21,667 nt of DNA from contig BFEA01000260.1 of assembly GCA_003427395.1 (NCBI GenBank), positions 563,631 to 585,297 of the forward strand, in the 5' to 3' direction. The position numbers and the translations under genes are program-made. The stretch is from Chara braunii (lineage: Eukaryota > Streptophyta > Charophyceae > Charales > Characeae). Under the pieces are notes generated by a model. It made no database searches. It was not told the origin of the DNA and saw nothing but the letters and a program-made list of their open reading frames with translations. This document shows, one piece after another, positions 8,763-18,069 of this stretch. How positions within the stretch are numbered: the first letter of the stretch is position 1; each line of letters opens with the position of its first letter.

Positions 8763-9449
8763 AGTAGATCCCTCAAAGGCGAGATCCTCGGACCCAGGGG
8801 GGAGCGTGCCAATTGGAACTCGCCAGGAGGGATGCGGCGAGCCGTCATCCTCCTGAATAACTTAGAAATAGTTGTCGTAGAAGCAGAGCCAATAACCGAG
8901 ATTGTCTGGGACCAGCCAAGGGAACGGGGAGCACAGGCCAATTTTATCCTAGAAGGCAATGGTCAGTATAGGGTAAATATTACCACTCGCTGGGTCGGCG
9001 CAGAAAAGAAGCTTATTCAAGATACAGTAATGGAAGAACTCACAGGGACTAGCACAGGCCAGCAAGAAACCGAAGCCGGGGAACAAGAGAAGGTCTATGG
9101 TAAGCCAAGGGAGGACGAACCGGTAGACAAGGTTGCGGCGACAAAGAAGAAGTTAACGTATCAAATTTTGATCCTGACTTCGCCAGAAATCGATGGCACC
9201 TTGAGTAAGCTACTGGGTACCATGGTATCGGTGTCCTTTCAGACCATGCTGCAAGCCAGCCCGAGGCTGCTTAAAGGACTCAGGCAATTGCTAACGTGTA
9301 AGCGCGTAGAGGTAGAGGAGGCCCCGAAACTGCAAGAGCAGGATATGGAAGAGGCTGAGGCGCCGCAAGGAGTCTCCAACCTCCAAAGCATTCCAGGGGG
9401 CCTGGGAGATTTTGAGAAAGCCTTTGCGGACATCCACCTAGAACCGTGA
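8763..9449 (+). pseudogene. In-frame extension of Gag / gag-pol linker region
   Basis: Directly after the Gag TGA the same frame stays open for 228 codons, to TGA 9447-9449. The first residues (GEILGPRGERANWNS, then GMRRAVILLNN) look like true coding sequence rather than chance. A helical middle part carries the repeated pattern LSKLLGTMVSVSFQTML and an acidic tail. Such linkers between the zinc knuckle and protease occur in several Ty3/gypsy lineages; I do not recognise a catalytic domain. At the end, CCG TGA A shifts +1 into the protease frame (GAA GGT GGC GAA...), either because one base was inserted at 9446-9447 or because of recoding. Confidence 0.55.
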
Positions 9450-9462
9450 AGGTGGCGAAGTC

Positions 9463-10371
9463 ATGAGGGCGCCCCCAGGGACAAATCTTAGCTTCCATGC
9501 ATTACCAGTTGGGAAACTTAAAATTCAAATCGGAACTCACCACACTGACGCGTTAGTGGACGGCGGAGCAAAAATCACCCTCATACGACAAGATTTCGCA
9601 ACGGTCACGGGGTGCACGGTAAACAAGGAAGTAGCAGGAAGTATCCGGGGAGCCGGTGGCGAAATTCCTTTCACAAGATATATCACCAAATGTGCAGTCA
9701 GGGCGGGAATCCGAGAATCCATCTGGTCCTTTCAGTGAATGACCGTAATGGAAGAAATGGATCACGATGTAATCCTCGGGAGACCATGGTGCGCCAATGT
9801 GGAAATGATAGGAATGCATCTGCACGACGACACATACATTGTAGACATAGAGGACCCAGTGACCGGCCGCGGGGAACTCCTCCGACTTCTTGGGACCGGA
9901 GGGGACCATCCGAAGGGCAAATTGGCAACCTGGTCTCCAACATACGAAGAAAGTGCGCGGAAGGGAGCATTTGCACGAATGGAAGGCATGAGGGAAAGGG
10001 TAAAAATTATGATCAAGGAGGCTTTTAGTAAAAAGGAATGGATCAAGATGGGTCTGCCCGTAAAGAAGAGAAGGCCTGAGGACGAGTCCCTGGGGGTTAT
10101 GGTGGCGGAAAAGGAGCAGGAAGTTGAACTTGGGGCCAGCCTGCCCAAGCCAAAAGAAGGTCGTAACGAGACCCCCGAGCTAGCGCTCGAAATCCCATAC
10201 CTGTTGCAACTTGTTAAGGCAATCAGGCACCACAAAGTAGGGGTGGACCCGACAGCGCTTGCCAAGTTTGAGAATGAGGTTCGAAAAGGCTACTGCCTGA
10301 ATGGGAAGATAGTTAGCATTCAACCTCGTATCATGGAAATAACAAAGCCAATTCCAACCATTCGTTTTTAA
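9463..10371 (+). pseudogene. Retropepsin-like aspartic protease and pol linker, nonsense-interrupted
   Basis: The pol protease cleaves the polyprotein; retropepsins act as dimers with one catalytic Asp per monomer. The active-site block is ALVDGGAKITLI (codons from about 9553), where the usual D-S/T-G-A is D-G-G-A. The second hallmark, the hydrophobic ILG before the C-terminal helix, is present as DVILGRPW (about 9766-9789). Between them TGA 9736-9738 interrupts the frame without shifting it. After the protease core lies a charged linker (KKRRPEDE region). The frame ends at TAA 10369-10371 inside a T5 run, and the continuation lies one base back, consistent with loss of one T. The start given is the first ATG in frame; coding probably begins just upstream at 9448. 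Confidence 0.7.
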
Positions 10372-10373
10372 GG

Positions 10374-11622
10374 AAAACGATCCCAGAAGGCAGTGTGCGA
10401 AAATACAAACCCGTAGGAAAGAAGGCCAAGCCGGTCTCGATCCTAGTAGAAACATCAAAGGAAGAAGCCATGGAGAAAGAGGGGGGGATCCTACGGGTTA
10501 TAAGGGAAATACGCGCAACGGAAGGGCATCACATACCGGATGAGGTAGCACATACCATGAAAATAGGAGTGGAAGGGTTTCTAACAGCGGAAGAAACTCA
10601 GTTGATAAGAAAGGCATGCCAGAAGTTTCATTTAGCTTTCGCTTTCAATGATCATCAGAAAGGGCGATTGGATGCAAAGCTAGTTCCCCCTGTCAGGATC
10701 CACACCGTACAACACGAGTATTGGAATGATAAAGGGTCTTCCTATTAGTTTGGGATAGCAGCCGAGGTCACCGACCTGCTTAGAGCTAAGATAATTTTTT
10801 TCGTGGCTGAACCCACCGCATCCCCCTACGCGAACAAGTGGTTCGTGTTCAGGAAGCCCAATAAGACGCTCAGGTGGATCCAGGACCTGCAGAAGCTCAA
10901 TGCGGTAACAATTAGGGACGCAGGCTCGCTTCCACAGACCGACTTGTTGGCAGAATCTCATGCGGGGCGGAGTATTTACTCCCTGGTAGACTTGTGCTCC
11001 GGATATGATCAGTTGCCGCTCGATGCGAGGGATAGACCGTACACCGCAATGCACACCCCCGTAGGGCACCTGCAGATGCAAGTGACCCCTATGGGCTTTA
11101 CAAATACGGTAGCAGAGGCGCAGAGAAGGATGCTTGCCGTCACAGGGGATATGTTCCCGGAAAAGTGTGAACCATATATAGATGATAATCCCGTAAAAGG
11201 CGCAAGGTACAAGGACGAGACGGAGGTTGAGCCGAGCGTACGAAAGTTTGTTTGGGACCACCTGCAGGATATTAAGGACCTAATCCAACGCTTCCTTGTT
11301 TACAATATTACTGCAAGCGGTCCCAAGAGCATCTTGGTCGTCCCGGAAGTAACCATACTGGGATTTCGCTGTGGAGCTTATGGGAGGAGACCCGACCCAG
11401 CAAAGACGGATAAGATCTCCCAGTGCCCGACACCCCTGCGCACCACGACGGAAGTACGAGCCTTCCTAGGGGTGGTCGGGTTCTGGAGGATCTTCATCAA
11501 AGGATTCGCAAAGATAGCAGAGCCTATCCGCGCAATGATTAGGGAAGGCGACACTATGGATTGGACCGAGGATAGGGAAGCGGCAACCCAGACCCTCCCT
11601 GAAAGACATCCTGTCATCCGAT
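10374..11622 (+). pseudogene. pol: Reverse transcriptase domain of pol, broken
   Basis: RNA-dependent DNA polymerase that copies element RNA. RT blocks in order: NKTLRWIQDLQKLN (fingers), SLVDLCSGYDQLPLD with catalytic Asp at 10989-10991, TPMGFTNTVAEAQRRM, the active-site PYIDDNPVKG with Asp codons 11181-11186, and ILGFRCGAYGRRPDPAK followed by the thumb/connection block EVRAFLGVVGFWRIFIKGFA. The catalytic aspartates are retained. Breaks are a TAG at 10746-10748 just before the conserved FGIA block (probably from CAG) and a +1 shift at 11592-11600, where CCCTCCCT looks like a 4-bp tandem duplication of CCCT. Removing four bases joins the frames naturally into the LKDILSSD block. Confidence 0.85.
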
Positions 11623-11625
11623 TAG

Positions 11626-12339
11626 GTCACTCTAGCAGCACCCTGTTTCAATGACGAGGTAGGACGGTCTTTCATCTTAGAAACACATGGGGGACCGTTG
11701 GCAGTTGGAGGAGTATTGATACAGAGAAGCGAGGAGGGCAGGGAAAGGCCAATCAGATTTGAGAGTAAGACCCTGAATTCGGCAGAACGGCGGTACTCAC
11801 AGTTCAAGAAGGAGGTCTTAGCGATTCTGCATTGCCTTAAGACCTTTCAGGCATACCTGTTCGGAAGGCGATTTATCCTAAGGATCGATCCCACCAACGT
11901 TGTCGGGGCCCTAAAGAACTACAAGCCTATAGATCCGACCCTTGGCAGATGGATAGGCTTCATATGGCAATTCGACTATAAGGTCGAGCGAATTGCAGGG
12001 CTTTGAAATAGGGCAGATGGGCTGAGCAGGGTATGTATCACGCCTGAAGGAGTAGAGGACGATGAACCAATTGATGTCTTCCTAAAATTCGAAGGAGGGA
12101 CCCTTGTTGTGGATCATCAGATGGCAGATCCAGCAACTACAACAGGTCAGTTGCTGATTCAGACCTTGAAAAATGGCGCACCTACAGTGGTTGCAGAACT
12201 CAGGGAAGTACCAGTCACCACGGTCAGGCGCAAAGAGGAAAATGACTCGTGGGGAGCAGAAGTAGGGGCCAGAGAGGAACTAATGGCAATGACCATGGAG
12301 GGGGGACAGGACGCCGTGATGACGTTGGCCGAAGCCTAG
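11626..12339 (+). pseudogene. pol: RNase H domain and connection to integrase, broken
   Basis: Continuation of pol in the new frame, starting after TAG 11623-11625 (probably from CAG). RNase H blocks are RSFILETHGGPLAVGGVL, SAERRYSQFKKEVLAIL with the second acidic residue (Glu), and FILRIDPTNVVGAL with the third acidic residue (Asp). The first catalytic Asp expected in the LETD position is His (CAT 11686-11688), a missense that should kill RNase H activity. TGA 12004-12006 interrupts just before NRADGLSRV, the family signature for the end of RNase H (here N-R-A-D in place of N-V-A-D). The segment from about 12050 to TAG 12337-12339 is a poorly conserved connector. Confidence 0.8.
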
Positions 12340-13734
12340 GCGCAGAACGAGTGTCAGTATCTAGTCAACCTCACTCGGAAGGAGCAGGGTACGGATCAGA
12401 AGGAACAGGAGTTCTTCCTCCTACAGATGTACGAGGGCGTCTTCAAAGAAATCGGTCTGCTACTTGTAGGGAACAAACAACCCACGGAAGTCAGTCCCAA
12501 GGCAAGGGAGGAAGTCGAAAAGTATGTCCTAAGAAATGACCACCTGTTCAAGAAAGAGGAAGGGATGATACCTAGGCGTGTCGTTTGTGGGAGGTCTAGG
12601 CAGCTGGACGTAATCCAGGCAATGCATGACGGGCTGGCTGGAGGTCATCGGTCGTCCAAGGGGACACTTGCAAAGAACGTGCCCCTGTACTTCTGGTCGG
12701 AAATGGCAGGCATGGTCGCGACGTATTGTCATACGTGTCTGATATGTCAAGAGAGGAGCTCCGTACGAGTCTACGAGCCCCTTAGACCCACTAGGGTACT
12801 GGGACCCGTACACCTTGTTCACCTCGATCTTGCGGTTATGCCCGTATCGACGGATGGGTTTAGATACATCTTGGAAGCAAGGGATAACCTCAGTGGCTAT
12901 GTAGAAGCCGTAGCCCTCAAAAAAAAGACGGGGAAAGCAGTGGCCGATTAGGTGGAAGATTTCTACCTAAGACACCCCTTCGTGCGCAGGTTTATAGCAG
13001 ACAATGGGACATAATTCGTTAACCAGGAAGTTTTGAACAGGCTTAAGACACTGTGTGTACCGATCAAGATCACCGAGCCCTACCATCCTGAGGCAAATGC
13101 ACCAGTAGAAAGGGGTCACCGGACTTTGAAGAACACAATCGCAAAGTTGGCAACAAATAATTTGGGAAGTTGGCCACGGTTTCTCAAGCAGGCAGTCTTC
13201 GCCGAGAACATGACTTCAAAAAAAACAACAGGATGTATTTCAGCAGAACTCTGGTATGGAAGGGAGATCGATTTTCCGATAGAAGCTTTGGTCCCTACCT
13301 GGAACAGACTAGATGACGACCCACACTTGAGCACGAAACAGTTAATCATCGCACGTTGTCGGCAGGTCACCAGGAATGAGGAGACACTCGAGGAAGTAGT
13401 CAATCGTGTGACGAACAGCCGAATGAGGGATAAAGCAAGACGGGACCATGTTAAGAACATTCAGAAGGAGCCACTCCAGGTGGGGGAAAAGGTGTTAGTT
13501 AGGAACTCGGCTCTTGAAAGCACATGGTCCGGGCAGCTGGGAAAAAGATTCAAAGGGCCTTACAGGATCGCTAAGCGGGTGGGACTGAACACATTTGAAC
13601 TTGAGGATCTTGATGGGACTAGCATAAGAGGGTCATTTTCGGGACAGAGATTGGTCAGATTTTTTAGCAGGGATCTGGTGGAACAGTGGCTGCAAGAGGC
13701 CCAAGACAGGGAAACTGGGGAACTAACAGCCTGA
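12340..13734 (+). pseudogene. pol: Integrase domain of pol with intact catalytic triad, broken by two stops
   Basis: Integrase joins element cDNA to the host chromosome. The N-terminal zinc-binding region has HDGLAGGH followed by TCLICQ, the usual HHCC pattern. Catalytic core: Asp at 12826-12828 (VHLDLAVMP), Asp at 13000-13002 (ADNGT), and Glu at 13108-13110 (PVERGHRTLK); the last two are separated by 35 residues, the canonical D,D-35-E. Breaks are TAG 12949-12951 and TAA 13012-13014, the latter replacing the Glu normally found after DNGT. After 13033 the frame is open through the C-terminal GPY-type module (VGEKVLVRN, then KRFKGPYRIAKRV) to TGA 13732-13734. No chromodomain follows. Confidence 0.88.
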
Positions 13735-14195
13735 AAGGCAGGCAGCTGGCTATAAGTTCTGGGCCGCCTCCCTGTGGAAGTGATCATGACCACAGGGATT
13801 GTTCGTTTGTGTGTCCTGACTTTTGTGGAACGTGGGGAGACTGCCTGGGCTGACTGTGACTGGGCCTGGGAGCAGGGGACAGTGTATTATAGTTTTTGTG
13901 GGGTAACGCTGGGGACTGTCTACGCGAGGTACTTATGGGCTGGGACAATGTACCATAGTTTTTTTGGGGGGGGTGATGCTGTGGACTGCCTACATGGGGC
14001 GCCTATGTGTTGGGATAATGTGTGGAGGGGTCTAAGGGATAAGGGGGCTACCAACTATATGGGGGCAAGCAAGAGTTCTAGGGAAGCCTCCAGAGCCGCA
14101 AACGAGAGTGGAAGGGAATGCGTGTGTATGAGGGGTACCGTGATTGTTATGTATGAATAGGGTCAGGCAAGAAGAAGGAAGACAACAATAAAAAA
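13735..14195 (+). other. Spacer between integrase and the SIM ORF
   Basis: Apart from the 66-70-bp repeats, it holds an AATAAA at 14187-14192, nine bases before the next ATG, and a TATGAATAG|G at 14150-14161 that could act as a splice acceptor. I see no other supported feature. Confidence 0.4.
13816..14030 (+). repeat. Imperfect 66-70-bp tandem repeat after integrase
   Basis: The landmark ACAGTGTATTATAGTTTTTG at 13879 recurs as ACAATGTACCATAGTTTTTT at 13945 (66 bp on) and as ATAATGTGTGG at 14015 (70 bp on). GGGGACTGTCTACGCGAGG / TGTGGACTGCCTACATGGG and CTTATGGGCTGGG / CTATGTGTTGGG also pair up. A weaker earlier unit may begin near 13816. A 128-codon open frame crosses the array, but its repeats and odd composition argue against a gene. 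Confidence 0.6.
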
Positions 14196-14813
14196 ATGGA
14201 GTTTGGGAATGAAAATGACGGCAATGCAATTAACAGGCTGGAAGAGGGACAGTCGTCAAGGCAAGCTGGAGAGTCAAGCTCCAGGAAAAGGAAGTTGTAT
14301 GTCGGGTTCAATCACAACCTAGTTGTGAACAGGGGGGCCAAAAAGCAAGGAACCAGAGGACCGTCACCACTAAAGGAAGGGGAACCAATAGAGCTGCCTT
14401 CAGACAGTGATCCTAGTAGTAAGGAAGAGGAGAACCTAGAGGAAGGACAACGGGCGGGAGAGAATGAGCCCGTTGAGTTCATTGACCTCACCAGCGACGA
14501 GGAGGAAGATGAGGTAACAACGCCCACAAGGGAAGATCGGGGAAGAGAGGAGGACCCAGAGGAAGAAAAGGACCCATGGAAAAGAGAATTCGGGCCAACT
14601 TTCAGCAATTGGTTCGATCAATGGGCCAGTATTTTGCGTTATCAGTGGGCTATGAAGGGCAAGGAAAAGTTGAACAGGGGAGAAGACATATCCCCAACAA
14701 CCTTCTTTTAAGAAGAAACGCTTCGTCATCTACAAACGATAAAGAGGCTAATGGAGCAAGAGATGGAGGACCGTGCAAGGAGGAAGGTTCGACGCAGGGC
14801 ACCAGGACAGTAA
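14196..14813 (+). pseudogene. Acidic nuclear-type accessory ORF with SUMO-interacting motif
   Basis: The frame opens at ATG 14196 (AAAATGGAG) and runs to TAA 14709-14711, 171 residues, then continues without a shift for 33 more codons (ETLRHLQTIKRLMEQEMEDR and a very basic end) to TAA 14811-14813, so the inner stop is probably a nonsense mutation. A Lys/Arg cluster SRKRK (residues 29-33) resembles a nuclear localisation signal. EFIDLTSDEEEDE (residues 94-106) matches the classical SUMO-interacting motif: hydrophobic core I-D-L followed by Ser and acidic residues. A weaker second copy is PIELPSDSD (64-72). An aromatic helix-like stretch follows (NWFDQWASILRYQW). The function is not known; inference from motifs is contact with SUMOylated nuclear proteins. 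It sits where some retroelements carry an env-like or extra ORF, but there is no signal peptide or transmembrane segment. Confidence 0.55.
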
Positions 14814-15780
14814 AAGGGGACAGCAAGCATGATGGGAATAACCGGGAATCGGGGAAGGGTTGGTAACCGGGCAGCAAGGACTGTCATCTTTCCTTTTGCG
14901 CATTTGAACTTTCCGAATGAACTGTGATGAGACAGCTCCTAAGCTCGAAGCGGCTAAGGACTGGGTAACGAATGTTACTTCATATAAGTCGTTGCTTCTT
15001 CGGGAATGGGCACGAGAGTTTTTTTGCACTTAGAATAAAATTCTGGATGTCTGGGTAGATTAAGGGAAAGAAAAAGGGAAAACAACGGGGATCTAGACGA
15101 AGACGAGTCTGTAATATTGTCTTGGCATTCGAACTCTGTCTCCTTATTTTTCCTTGTAAGGACTGCAATGCAACTACTTTTTGGATTGAGGGAGCTAGTA
15201 AAGGGTGAGTGATTAGGGCTACTTTGTATAAGTACTCGCTCCATTTGGGAAACATGAGTTTTTTGGGTAGTAAGAAAGGGATTGGGGGTTGGCTGACTTT
15301 ATGGGCAGCGGCATGTGAACTCTTGAACGTTGGAAGAAACATTCATGACGAAAGTCTTTCCTTTGAGTTATGTATTCATGATTGAATGAGTCGCTCCACG
15401 AGTCCTTGTGAGAGGTTAGGGGACCTATGGGTAGAGAGGCACCCTCTCCCCTAGGAGCCTACTCCAATCTACCCCAGGCAATCCCAAAACATTGAGAAGC
15501 ATATGAGAAGTCAGAAAAATGGCAGGGAAACATTGAAATGATGCAACACCCCGTGCAATGGTTGAATGGTCGGGCGGGCCAGTGTTGCTTGGGGCCGCGA
15601 GCCTCGACTTGGGTACTAGACGCTAAGTCGGATGTATGGATGGATGTAAGAATGACAAACGACATGAGGAAAAGGAAGAAGCACGCGTAAAAACCTAAGA
15701 CGATGGCCGCCCTCTAACCTCCGAGACGAGATAGGATCCATGTCCTCAAGGCCCACCCCCTCGGGCACTAACATTGCAAG
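14814..15780. other. No supported gene; purine run
   Basis: A purine-rich run GGGAAAGAAAAAGGGAAAA at about 15064-15082 could be the polypurine tract expected before a 3' LTR, but no matching LTR terminus is clear and I found no shared sequence with the region before copy A. Open frames on the minus strand here lack motifs and have non-protein composition. Confidence 0.25.
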
Positions 15781-15930
15781 GGACAAGGATGACCATAATC
15801 AGGCTGCCCAATTGAAATGGATAAGGATGGTCCTAACCAGGCTGTTCAATTGCAATGGATAAGAATGGTCTAACCAGGCTGTTCGACTTGGAAATGGAAA
15901 GAACGACCCTAACCAGGTTGTTCGGAATGA
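15781..15930. repeat. About 38-bp tandem repeat (nearly 4 units)
   Basis: Units with core ATGGATAAGGATGGTCCTAA then CCAGGCTGTT begin at about 15809, 15847, 15884 and 15923 (spacing 38, 37, 39), with a diverged partial unit before 15809. The last unit has GTTGTT instead of GCTGTT. Confidence 0.85.
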
Positions 15931-15978
15931 CCCCTGACAAGGGTCATTCTCTGGAAATGGCACTGGGGTCCCCCTTGC

Positions 15979-16200
15979 ATGGCTGCTTATAATGCAAGGA
16001 ACTGGAGGAGCGGAACTTTGGAAAAGAGATTGCAAGAGCTGAGCCTTGGAAAAGACATTGGAAGAGATATTGGACTCAGCCGTGGAATGAATATTGCATT
16101 GAGCATTGGCTTGAGAATGAGCACTGGACTGATATTGAGCTTGGGAATGAGACTGAACATCGAAATTGAATTGAGCATTGGAAAAGGCATTGCATAAACA
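15979..16200. repeat. Degenerate short-motif repeat (GAGCATTGG / GAATGAG)
   Basis: Short words ATTGAGC, GCATTGG, GGAATGA and GGAAAAG recur many times. A 72-codon open frame across it reads as repeated SIGL / LSLGM units; I regard it as a decayed simple repeat and not a gene. Confidence 0.5.
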
Positions 16201-17129
16201 GGGGACCCTAGGCAACTGGAAATGGACTTGGAAAGAGCCTTGAAATGAAATTTCTCTTTTTTTTCTAGTCTTTGGTCTCAGCATGAGTGGATATTGGCGC
16301 ATGCACCGCGACCCCAAAGACCTCTATCCCCTTGAGGGAAAAAGTCTCAGCGCGACCTGTTCCTCTTGTAAGAGGATGAGGGTTAAAGGACTAAAGCACC
16401 CACCACTTGGATCGGTACGGGACGTCCGGAACCATCTCCGACAATGAGCTCTAGTCGGGGAGTTCCAACTGCGCCTCCTGTTGAACGTCTAAACATCAAA
16501 GGGCGAGAGAGTCAAATGGGCTGGAAAGCCATTCTCATCTAGTCTATTTTGCTACTCCCCAACCACACGCCATGTCATAGAGGGGTGGCATGACCGTTTG
16601 GGTCGGACCACGGCTGCCCGCACTAAGTTGGGCGGCACTGTCCAAGGGGAGAGGCTGGGCGAGGTACCGGGTGGAGTCCGCGACCACCACGGGGCACTGA
16701 CACTGCCCCGCCGATACATTACAACCGTTTCGGGACTAATTGCGAGGACTTCGTAACTGCACTCGCGAACTGATCGAGAGCCTCAACTCTCTTGGAAGGA
16801 AGAGGCCGAAATCCATAAAATCACCACTCGGGAGGAACGATTCACGAGAAACGCTCTTACGGCTAGACGAGGCCCTAGCAAGCTTGGATTGGACCTACCT
16901 GACAGATGCGGGGAGGAACCTCAGTATTGGTGTTCGCCACGTACGAGAAGAAAGGTCGGACCGAGTAGAAGGATGAGGCGTCGTCCGCTGGGGAGGAACT
17001 GATCACTCTTCCTTTTGTGAAGCGGATGGGCTCGTATCCTTGACTTGCGGTTGGTGGGCCAAAGATCTCGTACCTCCGAGTGAGGATCAGTCGCGCGATA
17101 GGGACATCGCGTTTTGAGTGGGGGGAAGG
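16201..17129. other. Mostly anonymous sequence
   Basis: No RNA gene or repeat is evident. It contains the weak ORF at 16740-16976 listed separately, and a T8 run at 16255-16263. The last part (17091-17129) shares a short block with 18344-18370. Confidence 0.3.
16740..16976 (+). CDS. Short unrecognised ORF, weak
   Basis: 78 codons to TGA 16974-16976, with no ATG at the start (it opens at TTG after TAA 16737-16739). The composition is protein-like (RLDEALASLDWTYLTDAGRN, amphipathic) and it may be an internal fragment of a decayed retroelement gene. No motif is recognised, and chance remains possible. Confidence 0.15.
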   Translation: MRGLRNCTRELIESLNSLGRKRPKSIKSPLGRNDSRETLLRLDEALASLDWTYLTDAGRNLSIGVRHVREERSDRVEG

Positions 17130-17475
17130 TGTGCCATCTACCAATGAATACACATGAAAATAAGACTTGTAATTGGTCTTGGAAAAAAGGGGTCTATCAA
17201 GATGGCCGGAACAGAAAAAAATTGTAATTGGCTTTGTATGGGTCTGAGAAAAGGGGGTTTGGCAAGACGCCAGAGCAAAAAGGACTTCAGCAAATGACAT
17301 GGTATAAACTTGAGAAAATGACTTGGCAAGATAGTCAGGAAGGAAAGGACTGGTGTGATTGATTCTGCATAGACCTAGGAAAGGAATTGTCAGACTGAGA
17401 GTTGGCTGTGTAATTGGCTCGTATAAGCTTGAAAAGATGAGAAGTGGCTGAGGGGTGAGCCAAGCATTGCACATG
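17130..17475. repeat. Degenerate 55-65-bp tandem repeat (about 5 units)
   Basis: Units start near 17167, 17222, 17286, 17351 and 17408. Each carries a variant of TTGTAATTGGCTTGTAT, then a GTCTGAGAAAAGG-like block and a GGCAAGA(T/C)-GCCAGA-like block. Divergence between units is high, so this is an old array. Similar words (GGAATTGGCAGGACCTGAGAAAGG at 17525-17548, split here by differences) suggest it extends weakly to about 17600. Confidence 0.6.
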
Positions 17476-17892
17476 GAGAGTCAATTAAGTTAAGGGCAAG
17501 AAAAGGCAGAAGATGATATGCATGCGGAATTGGCAGGACCTGAGAAAGGCCGGAGGAATGACCCGGGAAGGATGCATGTGGATTTGGCTATGTCTGAGCT
17601 TCGGGGAGAAAAACATTGTATTGAAAATGAGTGGATGTCCTAAGAGTAATGAATGAGACAAAGCCAAAATGATTTTTGCTCAAGAATGTTTTCTCAATGA
17701 AATGGGAAGATAGATTTGAGATTACGAATGCAGTCTTCAAGACATTGTCGAGAGCGAGAAATAACGTACAATGAAAAACTAGCTGCAGGGCATGTCTGTG
17801 ATCAGACCCCTCCAAGGGGCGATGCTAGTCAACTTGATAAGAAAAAGAGACATCAAGCTGCTTAAGCTCCTTGACGTGTTGCTAGCTCGCAT

Positions 17893-18069
17893 ATGGAGGA
17901 AGCCATGGCGAATGATCCTTGTGACATTCGCCGCCAAAATCTCCCTTTCACCACGGTCCCTGGGGAGGATGATGGGCGCGTCGTCCTCTCTCTTGTGGAA
18001 CGATACGGGAAGTTGTGGGGAAGCTCTTGGGTATTTGGGAGTTCCAGTGAGAAAGAGATACAGTTGTGA
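17893..18069 (+). CDS. Short ORF with strong start context, unrecognised
   Basis: ATG 17893 and ATG 17905 (GCCATGGCG, ideal Kozak) open a 58-codon frame to TGA 18067-18069. Residues such as GEDDGRVVLSLVERYGKLWG look protein-like. An overlapping longer frame (17792-18244) also exists in another phase, so the two may be pieces of one frameshifted gene. DGRVVLSL faintly resembles the DGVSVVLP block of accessory copy A, but this is too short to claim homology. Confidence 0.18.
   Translation: MEEAMANDPCDIRRQNLPFTTVPGEDDGRVVLSLVERYGKLWGSSWVFGSSSEKEIQL

Larger units (their letters stand above)
3287..14813 (+). mobile_element. Degraded Ty3/gypsy LTR retrotransposon with accessory ORFs (minimum internal extent)
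   Basis: All coding segments are on the + strand and follow the order accessory A-B-C-D, small basic ORF, Gag, protease, RT, RNase H, integrase, acidic accessory ORF. Integrase after RNase H defines the Ty3/gypsy (Metaviridae) arrangement. No chromodomain is visible after integrase. The limits given are those of the coding content; LTRs, primer-binding site and target-site duplication were not identified. Many in-frame stops and five or more frameshifts show the copy is inactive on its own. The four-gene family before gag and the SIM-bearing ORF after pol are not part of any standard Ty3/gypsy gene set I know. Confidence 0.85.

Noticed and set aside
13774-14160. 128-codon frame after integrase as an env-like gene
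   Set aside because: It spans the 66-70-bp repeat, has no signal peptide or transmembrane helix, and the Trp/Cys/Gly composition follows the repeat.
14303-14314. GGGTTCAATCAC resembling a tRNA B-box
   Set aside because: No matching A-box or cloverleaf, and it lies inside the SIM ORF.
4802-14711. Reassigned stop codons (UAR or UGA as sense, as in some ulvophyte algae or ciliates) to explain the interrupted frames
   Set aside because: All three stop codons interrupt frames, and there are also frameshifts and a lost catalytic residue, so decay is simpler.
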